A DNA stretch of 58,667 nt, taken from Halanaerobiaceae bacterium (GTDB lineage Bacteria > Bacillota > Halanaerobiia > Halanaerobiales > Halarsenatibacteraceae). Shown here piece after piece: positions 7,336-16,920 of the stretch. The DNA is taken from the NCBI GenBank assembly GCA_003553225.1, contig PWDW01000100.1:1-58667 (forward strand), read 5' to 3'. Positions within the stretch are counted from its first letter, which is position 1; every line of letters begins with the position of its first letter. The position numbers were made by a program, and so were the translations under genes. The notes below the pieces were generated by a model, which was given only the letters and a program-made list of their open reading frames with translations, ran no database searches and was not told where the DNA came from.

Positions 7336-10128
7336 GTGCAGATTAATGATATTGAAAAAATTTCTAAAATAGCTGATCAGGGTTACTGGGGTCAAAGAAT
7401 TCTGGGTGAGCTTAAATATGCGGCTCGTTTATCACAAACTGAAGGGAATAAATTTGATAAGTTAATAGATTCTGTTCTGCAGTATTTGAAAAAAGAAGCA
7501 AAAGATGCCATAAAAGAAGAACATGTTCGGTGGAGTGAAGAACGCCTGGCGGAGATGGAAGAGCTTGCCAGACAGTATACTATGCTTTGTGCCGGCCATG
7601 CTCATATTGATATGAACTGGCAGTGGCGCTGGGATGAAACTGTTTCTATTACCATTGACACCTTCCGCACCGTGCTGGAGCTCATGGAGGAGTATCCGGA
7701 TTTTAAATTTTCTCAGTCCCAGGCTTCGGTCTACCGGATAATGGAAAATTATGCTCCTGAGATGCTGGAAAAAATTAGACAGAGGGTCCAGGAAGGACGC
7801 TGGGAAGTAACAGCTTCCACCTGGGTTGAAGCGGATAAGAATGTATCCGGAGGAGAGAGTATGGTCAAACATCTGCTTTATACCAAAAGATATCTGGCCG
7901 ACCTGCTTGATATTGCTCCCTCTGCTCTGGATATTAATTTTGAACCGGATACTTTTGGTCACAGTTTTAATGTTCCGGAAGTACTAAACAAAGGGGGAAT
8001 AAAATATTATTATCACTGCCGGGGTTATGATGGTCATAATCTATACCGCTGGCAGGGTAAATCAGGACGTTCTGTTCTGGTTAATCGGGAAGGAGCCTGG
8101 TATAATGACCGCATTGTCCCTGAGATGGCGGAAAGGGTTCCCGGTTTCTGTTCTGAGCATGGACTTGATTATCTGCTTAAAGTTTATGGAGTCGGAGATC
8201 ACGGGGGTGGACCGACCAGGCGGGATCTGGAAAGGCTGGAAGATATGCAGAAGTGGCCTGTTTTCCCGGTGGTTAAGTTTGGCACCTTCCGGGAGTATTT
8301 TCAAAAATTAGAAGAAATTGAAGAAAGCCTGCCGGTGGTTAATGATGAACTGAATTTTGTTTTTACCGGCTGTTATTCCTCACAGTCCAGGATTAAAAAG
8401 GGTAATCGTATAACCGAGAATAAACTGGTAGATGCGGAAATATACAGCACTCTGGCTGATTTAATTGGTGGTTATTCCTATAATAATGAAGACTTTTTTT
8501 CCGGCTGGGAAAAAACACTTCTCAATCAGTTTCATGATATTCTGCCGGGTTCTGGCACCCGGGAGACCCGCCAGCATGCCATGGGACTTTATCAGGAATC
8601 ACTGGCGGTTTCCGGCAGTAAAAGGAATCTGGCTTTAAATAGTATAGTCGAACAAATTGACACCACTTCACTTTTGGGTGAAGAAGAAAATGCGGCAGAA
8701 ACAGTTTCTGAAGGGGCGGGAGTCGGTTTTGGAGTTGAGGATTATCAGGTGGCTCAGACTTCGCGTGGTCGTGGTGATAGGCGGGTGTTCCATGTGTTTA
8801 ATTCAGCTCCCGAACAGAGGCATGAAATTGTGGAGTTTGTGGTCTGGGACTGGCCTCAGGATGAAAAGAAAATTGAGATAACAGATACCGGGGGCCGGAA
8901 AGTGGCCCACCAGGTTATTTCTTCCGGCAGGAGCCACTACTGGGGTCATGAATATCTTAAAGTACTGGTTGAGGTCCAGATACCACCTCTGGGATATAGT
9001 TCTTATGTTCTGCAGACAAAAGAGCCGGACAAACTGCCTCCCCTGGATGATCATAACCCCCGGATAGAGGAGATAGATGAATTCTGTCTGGAAAATGAAA
9101 AAATAAGAGCTGAGTTTGATCCCCGGAATGGGGCCCTGGTTTCACTGGTGGATAAAGAATCCGGTCTGGATCTTATTGCGGAGGAAGCACAGAGTGTTTT
9201 CCGGCTGATTGATGAAGATGATAACAAAGGGATGACTTCCTGGATTGTGGGGCGTTATATGAACATTGAGCCCCTTGATCATCAGGTTAAGATTAAAGAA
9301 CTGGCCCGGGGCCAGTTAAGAAATTCCCTACAGATAACTGCCTCTATCCGCAATTCGAAGCTGAAAGTGGTTATCTCTCTGGACAAAAACAGCAGTCAGC
9401 TTGATTTTCAGGTGGAATGTGACTGGCAGGAAAAAGGAGAACCGGGTCACAGTATTCCTCAGCTTAATTACCGGGTTCCCCTGGCTTATGATTGTCAGAA
9501 CTATAAATATGATATTCCGTTTGGAACTATAGAGCGCAAAGGGATGAGAAGAGATGTTCCGGCCAGCAGTTTTGCGCTGGGAGTACCGGCCGCTTCGGGG
9601 AAAAAAGCCCTGCAGCTGATAACCGGTTCCCGGCACGGTTTCCGGTGTAAGGACAGCAGTCTGGCCGTAACTCTGCTTCGGAGCTCCTATGATCCCGACC
9701 CCTATCCAGAACTGGGGGAACACAAATTTAGTTTTGCCCTTAATCTGACAGAAAATGAAGATCACAGACTTTTGGGGCAGGCCTATAATTACAACCATCC
9801 TCTGGAGGTTGTTTCCGGTTCACGCCATACAGGTAAACTACCTGCAGAAAAGAGTTTTATTCAAAGAGAAAAAGGTGCGGTAATCCTGTCCGATATCAAA
9901 GTTCCCGAACAGGATCCTGATGGTGACTCCTGTATTATTAGATTGTTTGAAACAGCAGGCCAGAACAGGGAAACTGTTCTTAAACTTTTTGCCGAGCCCC
10001 GGGAAGCCTATTTTGTGGACCTCAATGAAAGAAAGCCGGCTGAACAGGATGAGATTAAAATTACCGGAGACACTATTCACTTTACGGTTGAACCCTACAG
10101 TATCGCCAGTGTGTTGATTAAATTTTAG
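7336..10128 (+). CDS. Alpha-mannosidase, glycoside hydrolase family 38
   Basis: A 930-residue GH38 enzyme that would release alpha-linked mannose using a catalytic zinc. The N-terminal GHAHIDMNWQWRWDE motif (residues 87-101) supplies His and Asp zinc ligands. NFEPDTFGHSFNVPEV (201-216) carries the nucleophile Asp near 205, and FHDILPGSGTR is the later conserved loop. The C-terminal half is the usual beta-sandwich region. There is no signal peptide, so it acts in the cytosol on imported oligosaccharide. Start is GTG at 7336 with TAGGAGGA 8 nt upstream. It leads into GH4 and the rest of the glycan island. Confidence 0.95.
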   Translation: MQINDIEKISKIADQGYWGQRILGELKYAARLSQTEGNKFDKLIDSVLQYLKKEAKDAIKEEHVRWSEERLAEMEELARQYTMLCAGHAHIDMNWQWRWDETVSITIDTFRTVLELMEEYPDFKFSQSQASVYRIMENYAPEMLEKIRQRVQEGRWEVTASTWVEADKNVSGGESMVKHLLYTKRYLADLLDIAPSALDINFEPDTFGHSFNVPEVLNKGGIKYYYHCRGYDGHNLYRWQGKSGRSVLVNREGAWYNDRIVPEMAERVPGFCSEHGLDYLLKVYGVGDHGGGPTRRDLERLEDMQKWPVFPVVKFGTFREYFQKLEEIEESLPVVNDELNFVFTGCYSSQSRIKKGNRITENKLVDAEIYSTLADLIGGYSYNNEDFFSGWEKTLLNQFHDILPGSGTRETRQHAMGLYQESLAVSGSKRNLALNSIVEQIDTTSLLGEEENAAETVSEGAGVGFGVEDYQVAQTSRGRGDRRVFHVFNSAPEQRHEIVEFVVWDWPQDEKKIEITDTGGRKVAHQVISSGRSHYWGHEYLKVLVEVQIPPLGYSSYVLQTKEPDKLPPLDDHNPRIEEIDEFCLENEKIRAEFDPRNGALVSLVDKESGLDLIAEEAQSVFRLIDEDDNKGMTSWIVGRYMNIEPLDHQVKIKELARGQLRNSLQITASIRNSKLKVVISLDKNSSQLDFQVECDWQEKGEPGHSIPQLNYRVPLAYDCQNYKYDIPFGTIERKGMRRDVPASSFALGVPAASGKKALQLITGSRHGFRCKDSSLAVTLLRSSYDPDPYPELGEHKFSFALNLTENEDHRLLGQAYNYNHPLEVVSGSRHTGKLPAEKSFIQREKGAVILSDIKVPEQDPDGDSCIIRLFETAGQNRETVLKLFAEPREAYFVDLNERKPAEQDEIKITGDTIHFTVEPYSIASVLIKF

Positions 10129-10217
10129 CTGTTGATGTCTGGGGGCAGACGGTAAAGACATAAATAAAAAGACGTTTTTAAACAGCACAATATATTAAAT
10201 CCAGGAGGGAGCTGGTC

Positions 10218-11594
10218 ATGATGGCGGGACCTAAAGTAACAGTTATTGGAGCCGGGAGTTATTTTTTCGGACGGGAAGTTATTCATAAGATGGCTACCAG
10301 CAGCATAATGGGTGGTGGGACCCTGGCTCTGGTGGATATTGATGAGGATGTGCTAAACACGATGGAGGAGCTGGCCCGCAGAGTTTTTGCGGAGACAGGC
10401 TGTAAGGTTGAGGTAATGGCCTCAACTGACCGAAGAGAGGTTATGGAGGATTCTGATTTTGTGGTACTCACCTTTTCCAAAGATAATGCCTATTACCGGG
10501 GTCTGGATACCGAAATTGCGGCCGAACATGGAATTCGGATGTGCAGTTCAGATACTATTGGACCCGGGGGTGCTTTCCGGGCTCTGAGGGAGATTCCTAA
10601 AGCTCTGGATATGGCCCGTGATACCCGGGAACTGGCACCTGAAGCCTGGTTAATTAATTTTGTTAATCCCACCACGGTTCTGGGAATGGCTCTTAGACGT
10701 TATGTGCCTGAAGTAAAGAGTTTTGCTCTCTGTGATAGTTTACATGAACCCTATAATACCTTAAACTGGTGCAAAAAGGCGGGAATCCTGCCTGAAGATG
10801 CGGACCGGGTTCCACCCCGGGTGCTGAATAAACTGGATCTGGCCATAGGGGGTGTAAATCACTGTACCTGGATGATTCGTTTTAATTATGGCAGTGAGGA
10901 TATGATGCCCGTGCTGCTGGCAGAACTGCAAAAGAGAGCGGACCGTGAGCAGGAAAATCCCTCCGAAGGGGCCAAAGCAAGGTTTAATGCCAATTATGCT
11001 CTTCAGCTTTATGATATATACGGGGCTCTGCCGGTGGTAACCTCACATACTAAAGAATATGTACCCTTTTTTCAGGGTTATGGCCAGCGGGATATACAGC
11101 CTGAACCTTTATCCCTTTTTGATGCTGACAACAGGGCGGCCCAGATGGAAGCTTCCTGGCAGAGAACAGAAGCTTTTTCGGAAGGAAAAATTGAAGTGGA
11201 AACTTTTCTCAAAGAAGTCAGTGATGATCATGCTACTGATATAATTGAATCTATGTGGGGTGATCTGGGGAAACAGTTTTACATTAATACGGCCAATAAC
11301 CAGGCCGTAAAAAACCTGGCCGATGATGCTTTTCTGGAATTAAGATGTGATGTTGATATGCAGGGGCCCCGGCCCCAGCCATTGGGCAGATTTGAAAGGG
11401 GTCTTCTGGCCTTACAGCAGCAGATACTTGATACCCATGAACTCACTGCCGAAGCGGCAGTAACAGGTGATAAATCACTTTTAAAAAGAGCCCTGCTGAC
11501 TGATCCTCTGGGTAATAATATTGCTGATGTGGAAGCCTGTATTGAAGACCTGCTGAAGGCAGAAAAAAAAGCACTTCCTGATTACTGGTATTAA
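10218..11594 (+). CDS. Glycoside hydrolase family 4 NAD-dependent glycosidase
   Basis: A 458-residue GH4 protein. These cytosolic enzymes use NAD+ and a divalent metal to cleave glycosides by a redox elimination mechanism. The N-terminal dinucleotide fold VTVIGAGSYFFG, the block DTIGPGGAFRALREIP, INFVNPTT, and the metal-site segments ALCDSLH (Cys) and GVNHCTW (His) identify it. The Cys is followed by Asp where the common alpha-glucosidase/galactosidase members have CH, so substrate class should not be assumed. AGGAGGGA lies upstream of ATG 10218. It follows the GH38 gene by 89 nt on the same strand, consistent with a shared operon. Confidence 0.9.
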   Translation: MMAGPKVTVIGAGSYFFGREVIHKMATSSIMGGGTLALVDIDEDVLNTMEELARRVFAETGCKVEVMASTDRREVMEDSDFVVLTFSKDNAYYRGLDTEIAAEHGIRMCSSDTIGPGGAFRALREIPKALDMARDTRELAPEAWLINFVNPTTVLGMALRRYVPEVKSFALCDSLHEPYNTLNWCKKAGILPEDADRVPPRVLNKLDLAIGGVNHCTWMIRFNYGSEDMMPVLLAELQKRADREQENPSEGAKARFNANYALQLYDIYGALPVVTSHTKEYVPFFQGYGQRDIQPEPLSLFDADNRAAQMEASWQRTEAFSEGKIEVETFLKEVSDDHATDIIESMWGDLGKQFYINTANNQAVKNLADDAFLELRCDVDMQGPRPQPLGRFERGLLALQQQILDTHELTAEAAVTGDKSLLKRALLTDPLGNNIADVEACIEDLLKAEKKALPDYWY

Positions 11595-11713
11595 GAACTC
11601 TCCCGGCTGACCAAAATATGGTTTGTTTCGCCCGGTATCCGGGTTTGAAAATTTAGTTTATCTCTTAATTCTCATGAAATTTTTAATAAATCGGGCAGGA
11701 AAGGAGGAGATAT

Positions 11714-12817
11714 ATGGTGATCAATATAAGAAAAGCCCACAGAGAGGACCTGCCCCTGATTGTGGACCTGGTAAATAGTATATTCAAGGAGCCGAAGGAC
11801 CTTCCCCCTTCTATGGGCAAGCAGTTTCCCACCCTTTTTGCGGAAAACAATGCTGAGAATCTATATCTGGCTGAAAATGAACAGGGTGAGATAATCTCCC
11901 ATAATGGTATAAAAAAACATCCGATTGTGATTAATGGTCATCAGCTGAGTATGGCCAGTATGGGGGCAGTATGCACTGATCCCGATTATCAGGGCCAGGG
12001 TATTGCCACCCGTATTCTAAAAGAAATTTTTACAAGGCTGAAACAGGAGAATATTGCTTTACTGACCATTTCCGGAGGCAGGAGTCTGTACACCAGACAG
12101 GGAGCCGAACATACTTCCGGAAAAAGAGACTATGTGATAGAAAAAAAGCTGGCTCTAGAAGATACTTTTCCGGGAGAGGTTAAATTATGGTCGGGCAGAT
12201 TTCCGGAAGAATTGACCTCTTTGTCGAGAATATATCAGCAGGAAAATGTCCGTTATCTTCGCAGCAGCCGGGAGTTCAAACAGCTGGCAAAAAACATGCC
12301 CCCTGCCCAGGATGTTCCTTTCCCTCCCCCAAAATTGCTTTTATCTTACCGGGTGGAAGGTCAGCCTGCGGCATATGTTCTGGGCTATCTGGATTCTAAA
12401 AAGCGATTTAAGGTGGTGGAGTATGCCGGTCAAAGAAGAGCGGTTATTCATTGCCTGGGCTATTTCCAAAAAGTCAGACCCGGAATAGACGTTTTAGTGT
12501 CGGTACCCTTTTATGATCGGGTCTTAATTAATATGCTGCAGCAGGCCGGCTGCAGGGGTGAAGAATCATGTCTGGATATGACCTATAAGATAATAAATTT
12601 GGATATTTTTCTGGCCCAGATAGAACCTCTGGCCGCAGAACTGTCCTGTGAAGAAAATTTTTCCCTCACTGAAGAGCTCCCCGCTAAAACAAAAGATGAT
12701 TCCCGGAAACTGCTGCATTTTATTTTTGACAAGGTGGAAACTGCCCATCGGAAGGCCCAATGGCGTAATATACTGCCTCTGCCGCTGCCTTCCCCGACCG
12801 GATTAAATTTTATTTAA
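11714..12817 (+). CDS. GNAT family N-acetyltransferase, two-domain type
   Basis: A 367-residue protein with an N-terminal GNAT domain carrying the acetyl-CoA pyrophosphate loop in CTDPDYQGQGIATRIL (around residues 90-105), then a second region of roughly 200 residues and the ending LPLPLPSPTGLNFI seen in the larger Eis-like GNAT proteins. It probably acetylates an amine in the cytosol; an amino sugar is plausible from context but not shown. AAAGGAGGAG lies directly upstream of the ATG. It sits between GH4 and a sulfatase, on the same strand. Confidence 0.82.
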   Translation: MVINIRKAHREDLPLIVDLVNSIFKEPKDLPPSMGKQFPTLFAENNAENLYLAENEQGEIISHNGIKKHPIVINGHQLSMASMGAVCTDPDYQGQGIATRILKEIFTRLKQENIALLTISGGRSLYTRQGAEHTSGKRDYVIEKKLALEDTFPGEVKLWSGRFPEELTSLSRIYQQENVRYLRSSREFKQLAKNMPPAQDVPFPPPKLLLSYRVEGQPAAYVLGYLDSKKRFKVVEYAGQRRAVIHCLGYFQKVRPGIDVLVSVPFYDRVLINMLQQAGCRGEESCLDMTYKIINLDIFLAQIEPLAAELSCEENFSLTEELPAKTKDDSRKLLHFIFDKVETAHRKAQWRNILPLPLPSPTGLNFI

Positions 12818-12847
12818 GACTTTTTTAATAAAGGAGCTGTTTTAAAA

Positions 12848-14290
12848 ATGGCAGAAAAACCTAACATAATTTTCATTTTAATTGATGATCTGGGCTGGAA
12901 GGATATCGGCTGTTATGGCAGTGAATTTTATGAAACTCCGGCCCTGGATAAACTGGCCGGAGAGGGTATGAGATTTACCGATGCTTATGCGGCAGCTCCG
13001 GTCTGTTCTCCAACCCGGGCCAGTATTATGAGTGGTAAATATCCGGCCCGGGTGGGAGTGACGGACTGGATTGATCAGGGGGGTAATTTTCATCCCTGTA
13101 AAGGTAAACTTATCGATGCCCCCTATATTGACCATCTCGCTGATTCAGAAAAAAGCATTGCCCGGGCTTTAAAAGAAGGTGGATATAATACCTGGCATGT
13201 TGGAAAATGGCATCTGGGTGATGAACCATACTATCCGGAACATCATGGGTTTGATGTTAATATAGCCGGCTGTGAGATGGGGAATCCCGGCCCGGAAGGA
13301 TATTTCAGCCCCTATAATGTCAGGAATTTATCCGATGGGCCGGAAGGTGAGTATCTCACTGATCGTCTGACTTCTGAGGCTGTAAAACTGATTAAAAATA
13401 ATGAAGAGCGGCCTTTTTTCTTAAATCTAAACTATTATGCCGTACACACTCCTATCATGGGCAAAGAAAAATATACTGCAAAATACAGGGCCAAAGCAAA
13501 GAGCCTGGGCCTGGACCGGGTTCAGACCTTTGCTGAAGGAGATTATTTTCCGGCTGAACATAAAAAAGACCGGAGAATTAAAAGAAGGCTTGTTCAATCC
13601 AATCCCGAGTATGCGGCTATGGTTCAGAGTGTGGATGAAAATGTGGGCCGTATTATGGAGGTTCTAAAAGAGACCGGAAAAGAAGAAAATACGATAATAA
13701 TTTTTACCTCTGATAACGGAGGTCTGGCCACAGCAGAGGGTTCTCCCACATGTAATGCCCCTTTGAATGAAGGAAAAGGCTGGATGTATGAAGGAGGCAC
13801 CAGAGAGCCCTTAATTGTGAGATGGCCCGCTGAAATAGAAGAAGATACTATCTGCAGAGAGCCGGTTACCAGTCCCGATTTTTATCCTACCATTATGGAG
13901 ATGGTGGGGCTTGATCTGCTGCCGGAACAGCATAAAGATGGAGTAAGCCTGCTTTCAATGCTGAAAGGTGAACAGGATTGTCTGAATAGAGAAGCTATTT
14001 ACTGGCATTATCCCCATTATGGCAACCAGGGTGGGACACCCGGTTCTTCAATAAGGATGGGAGATTACAAATTAATACACTTTTATGAGAATGATAGGGT
14101 TGAACTGTACAATCTGGCAGAGGATATTGGGGAGAAAAATGACATATCAGCAGTAAAGTCTGATCTTGCCGCTAAAATGAGAAAGATGCTGGCTGAATGG
14201 AGAGAGGATATGGCTGCAGAAGCACCTGAGCCCAACCCTGATTTTGAACCCTGGCGGGAAGACCAGGGACCAGGGGAGGGTTGTTTTTGA
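12848..14290 (+). CDS. Sulfatase (family S1, Cys-type formylglycine), arylsulfatase A-like
   Basis: A 480-residue S1 sulfatase. The calcium-binding DD occurs at residues 13-14 (ILIDDLGW), the activation motif CSPTRAS has Cys near residue 53, and VGKWHLGD and FTSDNGG are further active-site blocks. The CxPxR cysteine must be oxidised to formylglycine; the anaerobic maturase encoded at 30956 is the obvious candidate. No signal peptide is visible, so it acts in the cytosol. It resembles arylsulfatase A-like members (ARVGVTDWI after the motif), but the sulfated sugar is unknown. An AAAGGAG site precedes the ATG. Confidence 0.93.
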   Translation: MAEKPNIIFILIDDLGWKDIGCYGSEFYETPALDKLAGEGMRFTDAYAAAPVCSPTRASIMSGKYPARVGVTDWIDQGGNFHPCKGKLIDAPYIDHLADSEKSIARALKEGGYNTWHVGKWHLGDEPYYPEHHGFDVNIAGCEMGNPGPEGYFSPYNVRNLSDGPEGEYLTDRLTSEAVKLIKNNEERPFFLNLNYYAVHTPIMGKEKYTAKYRAKAKSLGLDRVQTFAEGDYFPAEHKKDRRIKRRLVQSNPEYAAMVQSVDENVGRIMEVLKETGKEENTIIIFTSDNGGLATAEGSPTCNAPLNEGKGWMYEGGTREPLIVRWPAEIEEDTICREPVTSPDFYPTIMEMVGLDLLPEQHKDGVSLLSMLKGEQDCLNREAIYWHYPHYGNQGGTPGSSIRMGDYKLIHFYENDRVELYNLAEDIGEKNDISAVKSDLAAKMRKMLAEWREDMAAEAPEPNPDFEPWREDQGPGEGCF

Positions 14291-14415
14291 AAAATATTGA
14301 CAGTATTCAGGAATTTAGTGAACAGGACATAGCCCACTGGGCCTATTTTTGCTGTTATCACCGTGGTGAGTACTTAAATAGATTAATGGACACCCCCTTA
14401 GCCAAAATCAGGTGA
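14287..14415 (+). CDS. Possible 42-residue protein translationally coupled to the sulfatase
   Basis: A TTG codon at 14287 overlaps the sulfatase stop by four bases (TTGA) and is preceded by GGGGAGG at 14273-14279, a very good ribosome site at 7 nt. The frame runs 42 residues and contains SEQDIAHWAYFCCYHRGEYL, rich in aromatic and Cys residues and not obviously random. It could be a true microprotein or the remnant of a longer gene whose 3' part is lost, since the following 236 nt are non-coding. I do not recognise it. Confidence 0.4.
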   Translation: MKNIDSIQEFSEQDIAHWAYFCCYHRGEYLNRLMDTPLAKIR

Positions 14416-14559
14416 GCGGGCTGGCTGTTTTATCGTTTTCAGGCTTTGGGCTTTTTACAAAAATTTTTCCAAAGATAGATGCTGGTATCAGACCAACCGA
14501 ACCCGGCTTATTGATCGTTCCTGAGATCCCCGGGCTTTTATATTCATGTAATGTTTAAG

Positions 14560-14624
14560 TTCTCCGCCATAACCCCCGGTATGATTTGAGTATATTTTTC
14601 CCGGTTGATGAAGTGGAGTGTTCC
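14560..14624 (+). repeat. Interspersed repeat copy G (short, degenerate)
   Basis: It contains both arms of the repeat family with almost no middle: TTCTCCGCCATAAC...TTTGAGTATAT matches the left arm of copies at 34789 and 15714, and GAAGTGGAGTGTTCC matches the right arm. It lies 27 nt upstream of the sialidase-like gene start. The rest of the interval 14416-14651 shows nothing else I can support. Confidence 0.45.
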
Positions 14625-14651
14625 GATATTTAATAGTAGGGAGAGAAGAAA

Positions 14652-15665
14652 ATGAATTGTCAAAATGGGTTGACCCTTAACCAAAAAGAATTTATATTCA
14701 CCAGAGAGGTGCCGTTTGAGAGCTGTCATGCTTCAACACTGGTGGTGCTTCCCGGAGGCCAGATCATGTCCACCTGGTTTGGTGGTTCACAGGAAGGTGC
14801 CGGAGATGTTGCCATCTGGGGCTCCTGGAGAGAAAATGGACAGTGGAGCCAGCCTGTTAAGGTAGCTGACAGAGATGACCTGCCCCACTGGAATCCCGTA
14901 CTTTTCCGGGATAGGGAGAATCAGATTTATTTATTTTACAGGGTGGGGTGGGAGATTCCAGACTGGAGAACAAGGGTCATGGTTTCTCAGGACGGAAAAA
15001 ACTGGTCAGCCCCCCATCCCCTGGTACCCGGTGACCGGGGAGGGCGGGGACCGGTGAAAAACAAACCCCTAATCCGGGAAGATGGTACCTGGCTGGCCCC
15101 GGCCTCTCTGGAGACAGAGGACAGGTGGGATGCTTTTGTGGATCTTTCCCGGGACCGGGGGGAAACCTGGCAGAAAAGTGAACTGGTTCCTCTGCAGAGG
15201 GCAGACCAAAAAGAAGCTGAGACCAAAGAAAGTGTGGTGGTTGAAGGCAAAGGGGTGATCCAGCCCACCTTATGGACTTCAGGACCTAAAACTGTCCATA
15301 TGCTGCTGAGGAGCACTGAAGGTCGGGTTTTCCGCAGTGATTCCCGGGATGGGGGCTGGACCTGGAGTAGGGCCTATCCTGTTGAAGTACCCAATAATAA
15401 CAGTGGGCTGGATGCTGTTCAGACCCGGGATGGAAATCTGATTCTGGTATGTAATCCGGTGGAAAAAAATTGGGGCCCCCGGAGTCCCCTCACCATTTTT
15501 CTGTCAACAGATAATGGTACCGGCTGGCAGAGAATTATGGATCTGGAAGAGGGAGCAGGTGAGTATTCCTATCCTTCAGCTGTCATTGAGGGTAAAAAGA
15601 TTCATCTGACCTATACTTATGATCGGGCAAGGATTGTTTATGTGGGCCTGAAATTACTTATTTAA
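14652..15665 (+). CDS. BNR/Asp-box sialidase-like beta-propeller protein
   Basis: A 337-residue predicted six-bladed propeller of the BNR_2 (sialidase-like) family. At least four Asp-box motifs are visible: VSQDGKNWSAP, LSRDRGETWQKS, SDSRDGGWTWS and STDNGTGWQ. The N-terminal RIP motif of true GH33 sialidases is absent; the equivalent strand reads ESCHASTLVVLPGGQ. Glycosidase or lyase activity on a sulfated or acidic glycan is therefore more likely than classic sialidase activity, but is not proven. There is no signal peptide. AGGGAGAGAAG precedes the ATG. Confidence 0.8.
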   Translation: MNCQNGLTLNQKEFIFTREVPFESCHASTLVVLPGGQIMSTWFGGSQEGAGDVAIWGSWRENGQWSQPVKVADRDDLPHWNPVLFRDRENQIYLFYRVGWEIPDWRTRVMVSQDGKNWSAPHPLVPGDRGGRGPVKNKPLIREDGTWLAPASLETEDRWDAFVDLSRDRGETWQKSELVPLQRADQKEAETKESVVVEGKGVIQPTLWTSGPKTVHMLLRSTEGRVFRSDSRDGGWTWSRAYPVEVPNNNSGLDAVQTRDGNLILVCNPVEKNWGPRSPLTIFLSTDNGTGWQRIMDLEEGAGEYSYPSAVIEGKKIHLTYTYDRARIVYVGLKLLI

Positions 15666-15713
15666 AATGTTGGCCGGGGACTATCTTTCTCGGTAAGAAT
15701 AACTTTAAAAAAA

Positions 15714-15774
15714 TGGTTCTCCTCCATAACGGTTGATAGGTTTAAGTATATGCTGCTGTCAGCTGATATGAACA
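15714..15774 (+). repeat. Interspersed repeat copy F (left arm only)
   Basis: About 60 bp beginning TGGTTCTCCTCC and including AAGTATATGCTGCTGTCAGC; it is nearly identical over most of its length to the left arm of copy E at 34789. The right arm is not recognisable. It lies between the convergent sialidase-like and UroD-family genes. Confidence 0.7.
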
Positions 15775-15828
15775 TTTGGCTGCCCCTCCATTTGATACAC
15801 ATGGTTGGGCCAGCATTAGCAGCATTTA

Positions 15829-16920
15829 TCATCTCAATTTTTCGACTTCTGCGGCCAGGTCTCTGGCTTCTTTTTCGGAATCAGCCCTGGTAATAACAAA
15901 CATACCCTCGGTCCCCATCTCTTTAAACAGGGGGATTACCTCTTCGGGGGCGACCCCTATTGCCTGGACCGCTTTACCGGCTTCCAGTATTTTGTGGTAC
16001 AGATCATACCATTTCGGACTACCCCCTCCGGGAAGACCGGCCTGGGGTGTCCATTCCACGGCATTAAGCTCTTCTATTTCCAGCAGCAGATCCAGGTGCT
16101 GAAGGCACTGGGTCCCATCCAGATGAAACATTGAATAGTCCAGCCAGCGGCACTGCTCCCGCAGGGCAGGTATGACAAACTCAGCCATCATGTCTGGAGA
16201 GATCATGGCTGCGGCATCACACTGTACTTTGGCAGTCCGGCCGGGGCCCCATATCTGAAAAGCAGCAAAAGCATTACCCTGATGAGAATCTTTTATTTTT
16301 TCATATATTTTATCAAAAACTTTAAAATAGACCTCATTAATTTCTTTTATTCTGGTCTTAACAAATTCCGGTCTTTCAATAAGATCAATAAGCAGTGGTT
16401 CTGTACCACGCATTGAAGCAAGAATATCCAGATTTTCAACCAGATCGGGCATACCGACCAGGAAACGACCCTTAGAGGCTTCCAGCCCCCGGTCAATAAT
16501 CTCCATCTGATTTTGAAACCACCTATTTTCAGGGTTAAAAGATATTTTATCCATTTCTGAGGGTGATTTACTTATTTTTTCAAACCAGACTGTATTTTGA
16601 TCAAAATTAGGTTTACATCCGATAAAAGAGGCCAGGTTACCGGGACCAATCTGGGTGTCAAAATAGGGAAAAGATTCGGCTCCAAAGTATGTATTGGCCA
16701 GCTCATATTCAGCTTTCTGGAGTCGATATTTTGGATCTGTCCACCACTGTTTAGGCTCCCTGGGAGCCTCCGGTTCGGGAATATCAATCCGGGCTTCATT
16801 TCGGGGTGCTGTTAAAGAGAGTACTGCTCCCTCCCCCTCCCCCCAGCTGATCAGCCTCCGGCGGGTTTGCGGCCAGTCATTTTTCCAGATATTTTTTTCA
16901 TAATCCAAACCAATCACCAC
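15829..16920 (-). CDS. Uroporphyrinogen decarboxylase (UroD/MtaA) family protein, paralogue 1
   Basis: A 363-residue UroD-fold (TIM barrel) protein of the kind often annotated as corrinoid methyltransferase-like. The segment MFHLDGTQCLQHLD occupies the place of the HxCG zinc motif of MtaA-type methyltransferases, with Asp instead of Cys, and AVEWTPQAGLPGG follows. No heme biosynthesis gene is nearby, so tetrapyrrole decarboxylation is unlikely. Start is one of two tandem GTG codons at 16920/16917 with only a weak AAAGG upstream. It is convergent with the sialidase-like gene and divergent from the second UroD-family gene. Function is unknown; a methyl-transfer or sugar-acid role is possible. 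Confidence 0.78.
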   Translation of the reverse strand: MVIGLDYEKNIWKNDWPQTRRRLISWGEGEGAVLSLTAPRNEARIDIPEPEAPREPKQWWTDPKYRLQKAEYELANTYFGAESFPYFDTQIGPGNLASFIGCKPNFDQNTVWFEKISKSPSEMDKISFNPENRWFQNQMEIIDRGLEASKGRFLVGMPDLVENLDILASMRGTEPLLIDLIERPEFVKTRIKEINEVYFKVFDKIYEKIKDSHQGNAFAAFQIWGPGRTAKVQCDAAAMISPDMMAEFVIPALREQCRWLDYSMFHLDGTQCLQHLDLLLEIEELNAVEWTPQAGLPGGGSPKWYDLYHKILEAGKAVQAIGVAPEEVIPLFKEMGTEGMFVITRADSEKEARDLAAEVEKLR

